Shown one piece after another: positions 32,814 to 42,733 of a DNA stretch of 64,000 nucleotides. The stretch comes from Porpolomopsis calyptriformis. Taxonomy: Eukaryota; Basidiomycota; Agaricomycetes; Agaricales; Hygrophoraceae. The stretch spans positions 1,054,001-1,118,000 of the forward strand of contig OX621169.1 of NCBI GenBank assembly GCA_951640195.1, in the 5' to 3' direction. The notes under the pieces are model-generated. The model saw nothing but the letters and a program-made list of their open reading frames with translations. It was not told the origin of the DNA and made no database searches. The translations under genes were made by a program, and so were the position numbers. Position 1 is the first letter of the stretch. Each line of letters begins with the position of its first letter.

Positions 32814-35537
32814 TTAAAATAACAGCTCATCGTCATAACCACCTCTCCTCCCTGACATCGGTTGTGGTTCATCCGCTAGGTAACCACCGAATGCACCATC
32901 AAGGTTCGAATATGGATCATGGTCTTGTCTTACCTGGCCCTCGTCTTCGTCTTCTCCCTCGCCCGCATCACCTTCGCGGTGACTTGCGCCGTCCTCGGCC
33001 GAATCCGCGGGCGGCAAGCCACTGTCGGGCGGGAGTGGGGGGGCTGGTTTTGCCTTGATCCCGTCCGGTAAAGGTGGCACAGGGATCGACGGGGATCTTC
33101 GAGGCTCGATTGGGCCAGGACCAGGGATCTGGACTTCGGCAGGAGGATGTAGGGTACTAGTTAGTGGTACAAGAACGGCTCGTGAATGAGCGTTGAGGGC
33201 CGGACTATCTCTCAGCGCTTTTCCTGCCGCGCCCCGAATAAATGTCTGCGTGGTGAAGGATGAGCAAAAAGCCAAGTCGTAGGCCAAAGAAAATTGCACA
33301 AACTTCAGGATTTTTATGGTAAATACATCCCAATGTCCCGGTATGCAGTAAAAGCTGATCTAGTGCGCCTCGGTCCATCCGATCTGAGTCGGTTGTGATA
33401 GCAGGCTTATCGGAAAGAACAATTTCTCCTGCGACGGCCGGGTTAATAGCCAGTAATCGCCAGTACATGAATCCCCGGTCTCGCAAGTCGGGGTTGTCAA
33501 CGTCTTCCGTCGCCCATTTCAACACTCGATGTACAACCTCTTTCGCCTTATCCGACTTGGATTTGTAAATGAAAAGTTTGACGGCTGCTGTCAGCAATGC
33601 GAGTTGAACCTGAAAATGTTTTGAAGCCTGGACTTTGTTGGGGACTATGGAAGCTTACCTCCGGAGCCTCCTCCAGGAAGGTGTACAGTAGGTCATCTAA
33701 TAGATCCTCCGCATTGTCAATTCTGTTTGCAAACTGCCCCAGAATCCAAACCATGGCAGCCTTGGCTTCGGGTTCGTCCAAGGCATCGAGGTTTTCGCAG
33801 AGTGTAGGGATGATTCCTTCGTATTTTCCAGGGAATCGCCGGAAAATGTCTTTGATGACAATGACTGCTTCCTGAACAACATATGACACTTTGGTGTCAA
33901 TGAGACCCAGTAACGCCTGTATACAATCATCTGATGCAGTTTCAACTTTGATAGCCAACCGCCCGATTGATCGCACGGCCTTTCGCACAAAATCAATGTC
34001 TACTTCGGAGGCGTATCTGCCAAGAAACAAATATAAGTGTGTTGGGAAGCGTGCGCACAGCAAACAACATACTCCTGTAGCTCAGCCAATACTTCTCTGG
34101 CATTCTCTGTCCGCGCCAAGCGATACATGATTTCCAGTTTAGCGAGCTTGACATAGATGGGATCGTTGTATTTGCAGAAGAACACTTTGACATCGTTCTT
34201 CAATACCGCTGGCCGTCGCTGAATGATGAGTAATATGTTTCGCAGAGTAACATATTGCACTTCTGGTCCAGAAGAGAGGAGGGTCACTAGTGAGATGATA
34301 TGCACTCAGTCACGCGGACCATCAAACACGGTTATTTTAAAGACAACTAACCTAATGGTGGGCCCATTTTCTTGCAGATATGTTCTATCAAACGTCGGCT
34401 TTCCATGTAGTTCATCAAGTATAGCAACACTTTGATCGTGGTGAGGACCACTGCTGAGTTGGCATGTTGGAGTTGGACAATGACCCGTTCAGCCATAAGT
34501 TCAGCTTCTTCGTGTCGTTCTGGCACAAAACGCAGAAGAGAATCAAGAATATAAATTTGGCCCCATCTAGATGGAATGGTCAATGATGGAATGGGGATTA
34601 GCATGTGAATCTGCGGAACGTACTCTGAGCTTTCGCCAAGAGCAACGAGCAGCTTGTTGGCTATAGTCAAGCTCAGTTTGAACCCGACACCGTCGTGGCG
34701 ATCACTGATTTCCGACAACGCGGCGACCGCATTAGCGACCACGGTGGCGTTACTGTCTAGGATCAAGTCCCGGAGAATTTCTACGAAGCCACCCCTTTCG
34801 GCTCGCCGAGAGTCGGCCACGTACAGCTTCGCAACGCAGATGGCTGCGGTCTTTCGAACGTAAGGATCTCTATCCTTCAACGCATGCCGTAGGTTGTCTG
34901 TGAGCGCATCGGTGACGACAGGGATTGGGATATATGACATGGTACGGATAGCCAAGGCTCGAATGAGAGGGTTGCGGTCATTGCAGTCCTGAACGTGTGT
35001 CAAAAAGTGAAATAGGATCAGTGGAGTAGGGGGAGGGGTATAGAACGCCTTTACCTGCAAGAAATTAGGGATGACGAGATGGATTTGGTCGGGTTTGGAC
35101 CGACCATAGCTGACGAGAAAGAGATAGACCACTGGGATGTATTGGTAAGAACGAGTCTTGGCTCGATCACTGCTTGTGATACACACTCTTCTTAATCTCG
35201 AGCAACGGAGTGCCGAGACATTGTACGACGTCAGTAAACAGAGGCGACACTGTTGTTGAGAAGCAGCAGCAAGGTAAGTCATTACAGTGCCCGTTGGTGA
35301 AACAGAGAACTTGTACCAACTGTCGTTACCCATGGTGATATTGGCTACCACCTTCTTCAGAACCGTCTTCCGCTTCACGAATTTTTTATCCTTGGTCTCG
35401 GCAGCCTGCAGTTCGGCGCGAAATTCCTTTCATACCATAATGCCATGGGTCAAAGGCACGGAAGTAGGATACCCGTTCCACACACACACCTCTATTTTTC
35501 CACGCTGGAAAAATTTGGCATCTTGGCCAGCAGACAT
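32814..35537 (-). CDS. APL2: Clathrin adaptor complex beta subunit (beta-adaptin, AP-1/AP-2)
   Basis: Large subunit of a clathrin adaptor for trans-Golgi/endosome or plasma-membrane sorting. It begins [20 protein letters not shown], a beta-adaptin start, with an intron at GKIE. The trunk has [132 protein letters not shown] and [20 protein letters not shown]. The C-terminus is a Pro- and acid-rich linker of about 130 residues ending DDELLF, with no appendage (ear) domain. Yeast Apl2 likewise lacks a full ear. Whether it serves AP-1 or AP-2 cannot be settled from the trunk. Confidence 0.93.
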
Positions 35538-35633
35538 CCCGTCCGAAAACAGAGACAGCAACTCGTCGTGGTTTGAGAAGATATTATCAGATATTACATA
35601 ATAAGAAATCGACCCGAGTCGGAGAACGGTGCT

Positions 35634-36970
35634 ATGCCAATTCTTCGTCAAGCCCGTCCTCCTTCTTCGCTTTCGTCTTCTCCACGATCATCTCTCGACG
35701 CGTCTCGTTACAAACCCATAGATGTCGCTCTCAAAGACCTACAGATCTGCTCGCGTCGTCTTCAAGCTGCCCTCTCTGTGCACGGAGACGAATTGCAGAT
35801 ACTAGAGCGTCTGTATTACAAGGGAAAAAACCAGCATCGGTCTGCTCTTTTTTGGAAGCGCGTCATGGAGATCAGGCGGAACGGTCACCGGTTGGATGAG
35901 ATGGGGATACTTGCTGTCGTGGACCGACTTCGGTCTTCGTTTTTTGCTGAGAGGGTCCAAGGGAAAAAGTGAGGGCCATCCTTCCGAACAGTAACTCTGA
36001 TTTTGAATTTGTATCAGAGCATTTAAGGGGCCTTGGACCTCTATCCCAGACCCCAGTCTTGTTTCATTTACTTTACACCGAATGCAATCGTGCTCGATCT
36101 TAGTCGAAAAGGTAACTCCTCATTCTGCCATAAGATCTTTCGAATATCACCAAGATGGATTCAGATGCAAAGCCGTTTACTTGAAGCTTACCAGTCAGCA
36201 CCAACCCACGCACACTCTCCTCACACGGAAAATTTATCTTCTTCATAGCTTCTTCACCCTTGCCTTACGATCGGGTGCATTCACCCAGCTCGCTCTGACG
36301 TTAGCAGCCATCGCATCTCGGATGTACACCCTCGCCCTAGAAATAAACACAGCCCTCGTCCTCGGATCAACCACCTGTAATCGAATGCTGCCAATTCTCA
36401 ATGTAAGTCAACCTCCATATACCCTTCAAGGAAATGTTTCCCACCACCCGCCCGCCATCCACACGCCTTCCAAAAAAGCCCACTACCCATATGCAAAGCA
36501 TCAAATCAAATCGCGCAAACATGACGCACACAGGCGCTGCCACAGATCCCGATCTACCGTCACCGGTAACAGCGCCAGACGACGATCCTCCAAACGAGGA
36601 TACCGGATGTCCCATCACCCGTCAAGCCTCCTCGCGACCCGAAGGGACGCACCCCCGTGTCGTCCGCCCGGGCATAAGTCCAGACACACGCCCTGCAGGA
36701 ATCGATGTACCTGATGATGGTGACAACAACGACGATGATGATGGGGACACCCTCTCTGGCTTTTCTATGATCCAGCAAAGTCTATCAGCTGTGCCGATCA
36801 TCTCCAAAGTCATCTTTCCATCGGAAGGTGGTAAAAACCCCCCTGACCCAGATGTGAGCGGTGCCCCTAAATCTGGTTCCAGCCCCCAAAGAGTGACCTG
36901 TTTGGAATCGAAGGGAAGAACTAAAAAGAGGAGAAGGAGAGATGAGATAGATGATATATTTGGCACTTGA
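35634..36970 (+). CDS. RMP1: RNase MRP protein subunit Rmp1-like
   Basis: Subunit of the RNase MRP ribonucleoprotein that cuts pre-rRNA. The diagnostic segment is ELQILERLYYKGKNQHRSAL followed by FWKRVMEIRRNGHRLDEM, containing the conserved KNQHR. Further along is GAFTQLALTLAAIASRMYTL, similar to the family's second helix. The extreme C-terminus RRRRDEIDDIF matches the basic-then-DEIDDIF tail of Rmp1. Exon 1 (35634-35968) and exon 2 (36018-36111) join in frame, but the following joins to the second helix and to the C-terminal exon do not keep phase with any normal-length intron that I can find. The gene may have a small frameshift or an unusual intron. ATG 35634 is 96 bases from that of APL2. 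Confidence 0.75.
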
Positions 36971-37395
36971 TGTTACCTTTTGTTGTATGGTGGAAACCGT
37001 CGACAACTCAACGGGTGTGATGTCAGGCACGTTCATCACATTAATTAATCTCAGAATCTCAATAGAAAGTTCTCAACATCGAGCGCTCGGTCGTTCATCA
37101 CCGCCAGTTCGTTTGGGTGTCAAGCCCGCGCTAGCATTGCCAACACCAAAATCGAGGATGTATGCAGCATGTAAAGAAAGCTGTAAAAATGTAAACACTT
37201 CGACGGAGGTGTCGAAAGCAATGGGGTCCGAGAAATCATGAAGAACGAGATGACAACTTCCCCAGCAAAAAAATTTGCTAGGCTCTACGAAAAATAAAAT
37301 AGTCCTTCTTTGGTTGAGGTATTTGAGGGCGCCATTAAAATTGTACCCGATATTAATCTCAAGCGGCATTATCGTAAATCCACACAACTCCCGGA
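36971..37395. other. Intergenic region between RMP1 and cupredoxin stops
   Basis: 425 bases between two convergent stops. It shows no coding, RNA or repeat feature that I can recognise. It presumably carries both 3' UTRs and poly(A) sites. Confidence 0.4.
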
Positions 37396-39072
37396 TTACA
37401 AGGCGAAGAATGTCACAAGGACGGCCATCGCGCCAACAAGGACGCGCGGTGACGCGAGCGAGCTGGCACCGTTGCCGTATCCCGAGGACGAAGACGACGA
37501 GGATGAGGAAGTGGTCGCAGCGGGAGCGCTGGCCGAGGTGGATGTCGAGTTCGCATCAGCATTATTGGCAAAAGCAACGGTGATGTCAGGGGGAACCATC
37601 ATCGGGTTGCTGCCTGAGGCACCAAGGTTGACAGAACCGTCTGGTTTGACCACCTCAGGGTTAGAGGCCAAGAAAGTACGGGTATACCTAGAAATTGAAG
37701 TAAATTCAGTAAACCTGAAAGCGGCTGTAGACCGATGCATTTACATGGTGTTTTCAACAACGTGCTGGTAGGCCCACGAGGGCAAGCTGCTCATGTCGAT
37801 GCTTTTTCCCCAGTCGGCTGCTCCTTGGTTGTTGGCTGTCTGGGAATTGGTGTAGGCTGACATAGCCGCAATATTGGAGTTCTGGGGCAAATATCATGAG
37901 AATAACTGGGAACACGGTAATCGGTAAACTTACGTTGGCAGCCATCATGGGGAGCGAGTTACCGACAGACGAGGAGCTCGAGAACGCGTTGGGGGGGTTG
38001 CTGAGAGCGAGAATAAGTAACCCGATGTCAAATGGGACGGAGAGGATGCTTACATGATACCGAACATGCCATGCGCGCAGTGGTTCGGAGTGCCGCAGTA
38101 GAAGAAGGTTGGGTTAGTGTCGTTGACAACCTGGGTGACTGGAAGGTGGGATAAAATGGTTTTAAGAAAGAGAAGATCAGACGGGTAACCAAAGGGACTG
38201 ACAGGAAAAGCCCTGGTTTTGTGTGCCAGAAGCGAAGGGAGTGTCGGCAGTCTTGTTGCATGGCAAGAGTTCGGAAGACTTGGTGACGGTATGGTTGTTG
38301 GCGCCCCACATGAACAGGACGGTATCGCCAACGGAAGCATTAACGGCGAAGGGAACATATCTCAGAACACCCTGAGTGGGGGCGACAATAACGGTGTGGG
38401 TGACACCATTGCCGCCGGAGCTGTCGGAATTGCTGCTGGTGGACGAAGGTGTGTAGGTGGCGGGAGGAGCGCCATAAGAGGCGACACATTCTAAATGGAG
38501 TGATAAGAGAGGGGGAGAGTAAGAAATAAATAAAATGGCACATACGCTGAACACAGTTGTTGTAGCCAGAATTGTCCCAGCTGGAGCTTCCGGATCCATA
38601 CGAAGGAGTGGAGTACGAGGACTGGGCGCTAGTCGTGTAAGTGCCGAGGGCGATCGAAGTAGAGGTAGTCATAGAGTCGCTCATCATAGTGCTGCTGCTC
38701 GAGCTATCCCAACTGTTTCCTGAACCGTAACCTGAGCTGCCAGAGTTGGAGTATCCGGAGTTGGAGCCTGAGTTGTAACCCGAGTTGTAACCCGAGTTTG
38801 AGGACATTCCCCAGCTGCCAGAGTTTGAGGAACCCGAGTTGTAACCGCCGTTGTTAACGGATGATGCGGTTTGACTGGGGGGGTGGAAATGAGAAAAGTT
38901 GATGAAGGTGGGATGGATAGAAGACTCACGTGGCAAGCGCAGCTGTGTCGGACATGACGACGCCGTTGGGGGCAGAAACGGCTACTTCATCACCGATTGC
39001 GCTATCTGGGGTGGGGGCAGCGAAAGCGAAAGAAACGAGGGCGGCGCCGACGAAAGGTGCAAAAAGGACCAT
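37396..39072 (-). CDS. GPI-anchored extracellular cupredoxin
   Basis: Secreted blue-copper-fold protein common in basidiomycetes. The start MVLFAPFVGAALVSFAFAAP is a signal peptide. A long Ser/Gly/Asn/Tyr-rich spacer has repeated NSGYNSG units. The cupredoxin domain reads VTHTVIVAPTQGVLRYVPFA, SVGDTVLFMWGANNHTVTKS and, after an intron, PTFFYCGTPNHCAHGMFGI. The latter supplies the Cys-His-Met ligand row, with the earlier NNHTV His completing a type-1 copper site. The C-terminus is Ser/Ala-rich, then hydrophobic (VLVGAMAVLVTFFAL), as for GPI attachment. Such proteins are proposed to act in the cell wall, in copper binding or in oxidation; no function is proven. Confidence 0.87.
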
Positions 39073-39493
39073 TTTAATAGAATGAAATTAAAAATCCCGT
39101 TGTGGTGTGGTTTGTCGGACAAACGAAGAAAAAATGTATATCTCTCTACCAAGAGGGAGATTCTGTAATGACAGTTAGATTGATGTCAGAGAAGATAGAA
39201 AAGACTGCACAATGAATTAACGAAAGTTAGAAAAGGTCGAGAGTCAACCTCGAGAAGTGCTGCGAAGAGAAGAGAGCGAGTTGAGAGAGGAATTTGATGT
39301 GATCTGTCTTTAATATGGCGTCGGAGTTTGAATAGCACACCATGGCAACTTGCAGAGCCTTAAGGTAACAGCAGGAAGCAACAATCTTCGTTCTATTTTT
39401 TCGACATTTTACCCGCCCAAGTCAACCATCATCAATACCCCTTTGATCGCCCGACACGGCTTCCTGTCTCCGTAGAAATAAATGTGTTACTTA
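39073..39493. other. Cupredoxin upstream region and downstream end of the Mso1-like gene
   Basis: 421 bases with no supported coding sequence. It should contain the cupredoxin promoter, transcribed leftwards, and the 3' end of nothing else than the divergently placed neighbour's stop at 39494. No shared octamer motif was seen. Confidence 0.4.
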
Positions 39494-40672
39494 TCATCTC
39501 CTCTCTAATCCTGGCCGTGACGGCAGACCGACTCTCCGTGCGCTGTTCATCGCCCCTGTATCCCCTCCATCATCCTCGCGTTGTCGACTGACCGCGTTCC
39601 TTTTGGCGTCTCTCAATGCTTTTAATCGATCGGTCGCCTTCGAAGGTCCCCCGCCATCTTCTCCGAAACTCCGCGAACCCATCCGGGTGGTCGGCGAAGT
39701 GGGTCCGGCTGCCGCCGCCGCTGCCGCGTAGATATCTCGGAGCCCCGTATAGGCTGGTCCCGGTGATCGGCTGTCCTCTTCATAGAATCCGTTCGCTTCC
39801 TCGCTTTGGTTGACGACGAATCGTGAGCGAACGGTTGGTCGACGTTCCTGCTCTGAAAACAGCCATTCTGGCAAATCAGACGGGTCCTTCGCCTTTTCAA
39901 GATGGTATGCCCTCATAGCACGCGTGAGACGTGATTCTTGACCTGGCGGTGTCTCTGCATCGTCGTTCAGCAAATCATACAAGAAGACTACTACTTTATT
40001 TTTCATACCGTCTCCCTCATGTGTAGTCACGTTTGCTTGCCATGCCTTGCTCACACTGCCAGTCAACGTGCTTGCAGCTGTCGCAACTCTGTCCCATATC
40101 GAATATCCGTCCTCACGTACAGATGAAGCTTGACCTTCGGGATCTGAGCAGTTGCGTCAGATGATACAAGTCACAAGTATTGAAAAGTCTTCACCTCGAC
40201 CTGCTTGGTCGTCTTTTTCCACCATCCTTCCTTCCTTGAGCCACCTTCCCTGTGATGGACGACCCTGTCTCGGCCTCTCTTCCTGTTCGTCCATGCTCGA
40301 CCGCGGCGAAGAGTATCCCCGCCCGGCTCGCATCCTCTCAAGAAGAGAGGTCGATGAGGATGCTGCAGAGGGCGGTCCGTCCGTCGTCCGATCCCGAGGG
40401 AGAGGGTCGTGACGGCCGTGTGCCCTGTGAGAGCTCCCAGGATGGCTCTTGTCAGGCGTAGAGGCGCGCGGGCGTGATCGAGACCGGGACCGTTCCCGCC
40501 CGCTTACTGCGCCAGAGTTCGCGGTGGTGTTCTGCCGCGAGCGGTGAAGGGACGGGCCGCCTGAATCTGAAGATCCATAACGACGGGTGGCGTGGTCGCG
40601 GTCGGACCTGGACGTCTGAGACCGAGGAGGTGGTCCACCGACGGCTCGAGGAGAGGGTCGCACTGGAAGCAT
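39494..40672 (-). CDS. Mso1-like Sec1-binding domain protein (exocytosis)
   Basis: Probable regulator of SNARE-mediated secretion. The N-terminal half is a low-complexity Arg/Ser/Pro region (RERSRSRSRPRASTPDKSH). After introns the reading DGYSIWDRVATAASTLTGSV continues SKAWQANVTTHEGDETPPGQ and ESRLTRAMRAYHLEKAKDPS, then DLPEWLFSEQER. I associate this with the fungal Mso1 Sec1-binding region (pattern IWxRxxxxAxxLTxxVSKAW, then TPPGxESRLTRAMxxYHxxKA). The acceptor ATGCAG joins GD to ETPPG in frame. The C-terminus is basic and ends LPSRPGLERR. The family name is from memory of the domain and is less certain than the coding status. ATG 40672 is 226 bases from divergent SQR. Confidence 0.65.
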
Positions 40673-40898
40673 GATGATGAGAGAAAATGTGGTTCAGTGG
40701 CTGGTATCAATCACCCCATCATTGCACGTGCAGCTTTTCTCGCTCGGACTGGCACAAGTAAAGTAACCCCGTCTGGAAGAGAAGGATGAAAGTGCTGTGA
40801 AAATACGCCATCCTTATCATCAGCGTTACCTCGAGGATGTGAGTGTTTGACAATGATATCCATCACATAGTTTCATTTTTTATTTTTTATTTGCAGAC

Positions 40899-42655
40899 AT
40901 GTTTGCCGTCCGATCAACCAGCTTTACTTCTTCCTGCTCTAGACTACAGAGTACGGCCGCCAGGGAAAACTTCAAAATCCTTGTCATCGGTGGAGGTATG
41001 ACCGCTCTTTTCTCGTTCCCTGCGATCCGACGATCCTTGCCATACTTAGGCACCGGAGGTATAACTGTCGCCCATCAAGTTTACAATCGCTTCAAAACCG
41101 CTGGAAAACCCCTCAACGAGGGTGACATCGCTATTGTAGATGCCGCCGAATATCATTATTATCAGGTCTGTGGCTAGATTTTAACTAATTAGGTGATGAT
41201 TTGACGTACCCGATAGCCTGGTTGGTGAGTGTCATCCTCAGAAACTAACGATCCCACCTCTTGATCCGACTGCAGGACCTTGGTCGGCGCTGGTCTTCGA
41301 CCAAAGTCCGTATTTCGTCGTCCACTTCCATCACTTATTCCAAAGCACATCACCCACATCGCTGAAAACGTCCAATCTTTCTCTCCGTCGTCGTCCTCGA
41401 TTACCACCGTCTCCGGTCGCACACTATCCTATGACACATTGGTGGTGGCTGCCGGACTCCAGGTCAATTGGAACGGCATCAAAGGTCTGACCAGCGCTCT
41501 CAGCGATCCCTCTTCGGGGGTTTCATCAATTTATTCGTACGATACGTGTGACAAGGCCTGGGGCGATATCGACGCGCTTAGGTCTGGCAATGCAGTATTC
41601 ACCCAGCCAGTCGGGGTCATAAAATGTGCCGGAGGTGGTGTACCATTTTCCCCATTTTGATTTCCCTCCCCTGTCTCACTCATCTGGTGAAAGCCCCGCA
41701 GAAAATTATGTGGATGGCCTGGGATCGGTATAGGAAGACGGGCCGGGGGGACAACATCAAAGTCGATTTCTACACGGGCACGCCGACGATGTTCAGCGTG
41801 AAAAAATACGCCGACGCGCTCGAGAGGCTCCGCATCGATCGCGGCGTCGGTGGCCACTTCCAGCACAACCTGACCGCGATCGATGCGTCGAGCCACACGG
41901 CCGTGTTTGAGCGAGCGGACGGATCGACGGTGAACGTGGGGTACACCCTCCTGCACGTCACGCCGCCGATGGGCCCGCTCGAGTTTATCAAGCGATCGGC
42001 CATCTCTGATGCCGCCGGGTGGGTCGAGGTCAACGAGGGGACGATGCAACACGTCAAGCCCGAGTTTGGGAACGTGTTCGCGTTGGGCGATTGTTCCTCG
42101 CTGCCGACGAGCAAGACGGCTGCTGCGATCGCTGCTCAAGCGCCTGTCCTCACCGAGAATCTGTTTTCACTTATGGACACGGGCAAGATCAGTAATGCGA
42201 GTTATGATGGGTATACCAGCTGCCCGGTTGGTACTCTTTTTTTTATAGACATCGATCGTCTGTAACTTTGTGGGATAGCTCCTCACCGGATACGGTCAAC
42301 TGATGCTTGCCGAGTTCAAATATGGATTGATCCCGAAAGAGTCGTTTTCTTATCTGTACGACCAAGCAAAGAGCAGGAGGTCTGTAGCCGTTGTCTGTTT
42401 GTCACACAAATGGTTGACTTTTTTGCAGACTGTTTTACCATCTCAAAAAGGTACGAGTTTGTTACTTGCAGAGTGTTCTCGATGGCGAATCTTTCACCTA
42501 GGACTTGTTCCCTCTGGTCTATTGGAGTGCGATGGTGGGTTATTGCAACTAGTGTATGAGATCGTTGTTAATATCATGCAGGTTCGTGGCAAGTGGTTTG
42601 GAACGTCTGGCCTTCAGAGACCAAGGTATTAAATACTGTACAAGTAGACGCGTGA
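40899..42655 (+). CDS. HMT2: Mitochondrial sulfide:quinone oxidoreductase (SQR/Hmt2)
   Basis: FAD flavoprotein that oxidises sulfide and passes electrons to ubiquinone. A short presequence (MFAVRSTSFTSSCSRLQST) precedes FKILVIGGGTGGITVAHQVY, the FAD dinucleotide fold split by an intron. Then AEYHYYQPGWTLVGAGLRP, TLVVAAGLQVNWNGIKGL, and FTQPVGVIKCAGAPQKIMWM with a redox Cys. YTLLHVTPPMGPLEF and NVFALGDCSSLPTSKTAAAI close the FAD site. After an intron come YDGYTSCPLLTGYGQLMLAE, with the second conserved Cys, then a C-terminal membrane-interaction region ending TVQVDA. This is the SQOR/Hmt2 (type-II) architecture. Introns near 42,380-42,580 were placed approximately. Confidence 0.93.
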
Positions 42656-42659
42656 TGAA

Positions 42660-42667
42660 CACGTGAC
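42660..42667 (+). promoter_or_regulatory. CACGTGAC upstream of SRC1
   Basis: The octamer lies in the 78-base gap between the SQR stop (42655) and the SRC1 ATG (42734), immediately after the stop codon. The same gap holds further GTGAC-like words. Confidence 0.5.
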
Positions 42668-42733
42668 AACCGTGATCCTCGTTGACGGCGTGCGTGCAAC
42701 ATGTGACTCGAGAGATCTCCACTTCTCTTTCTC

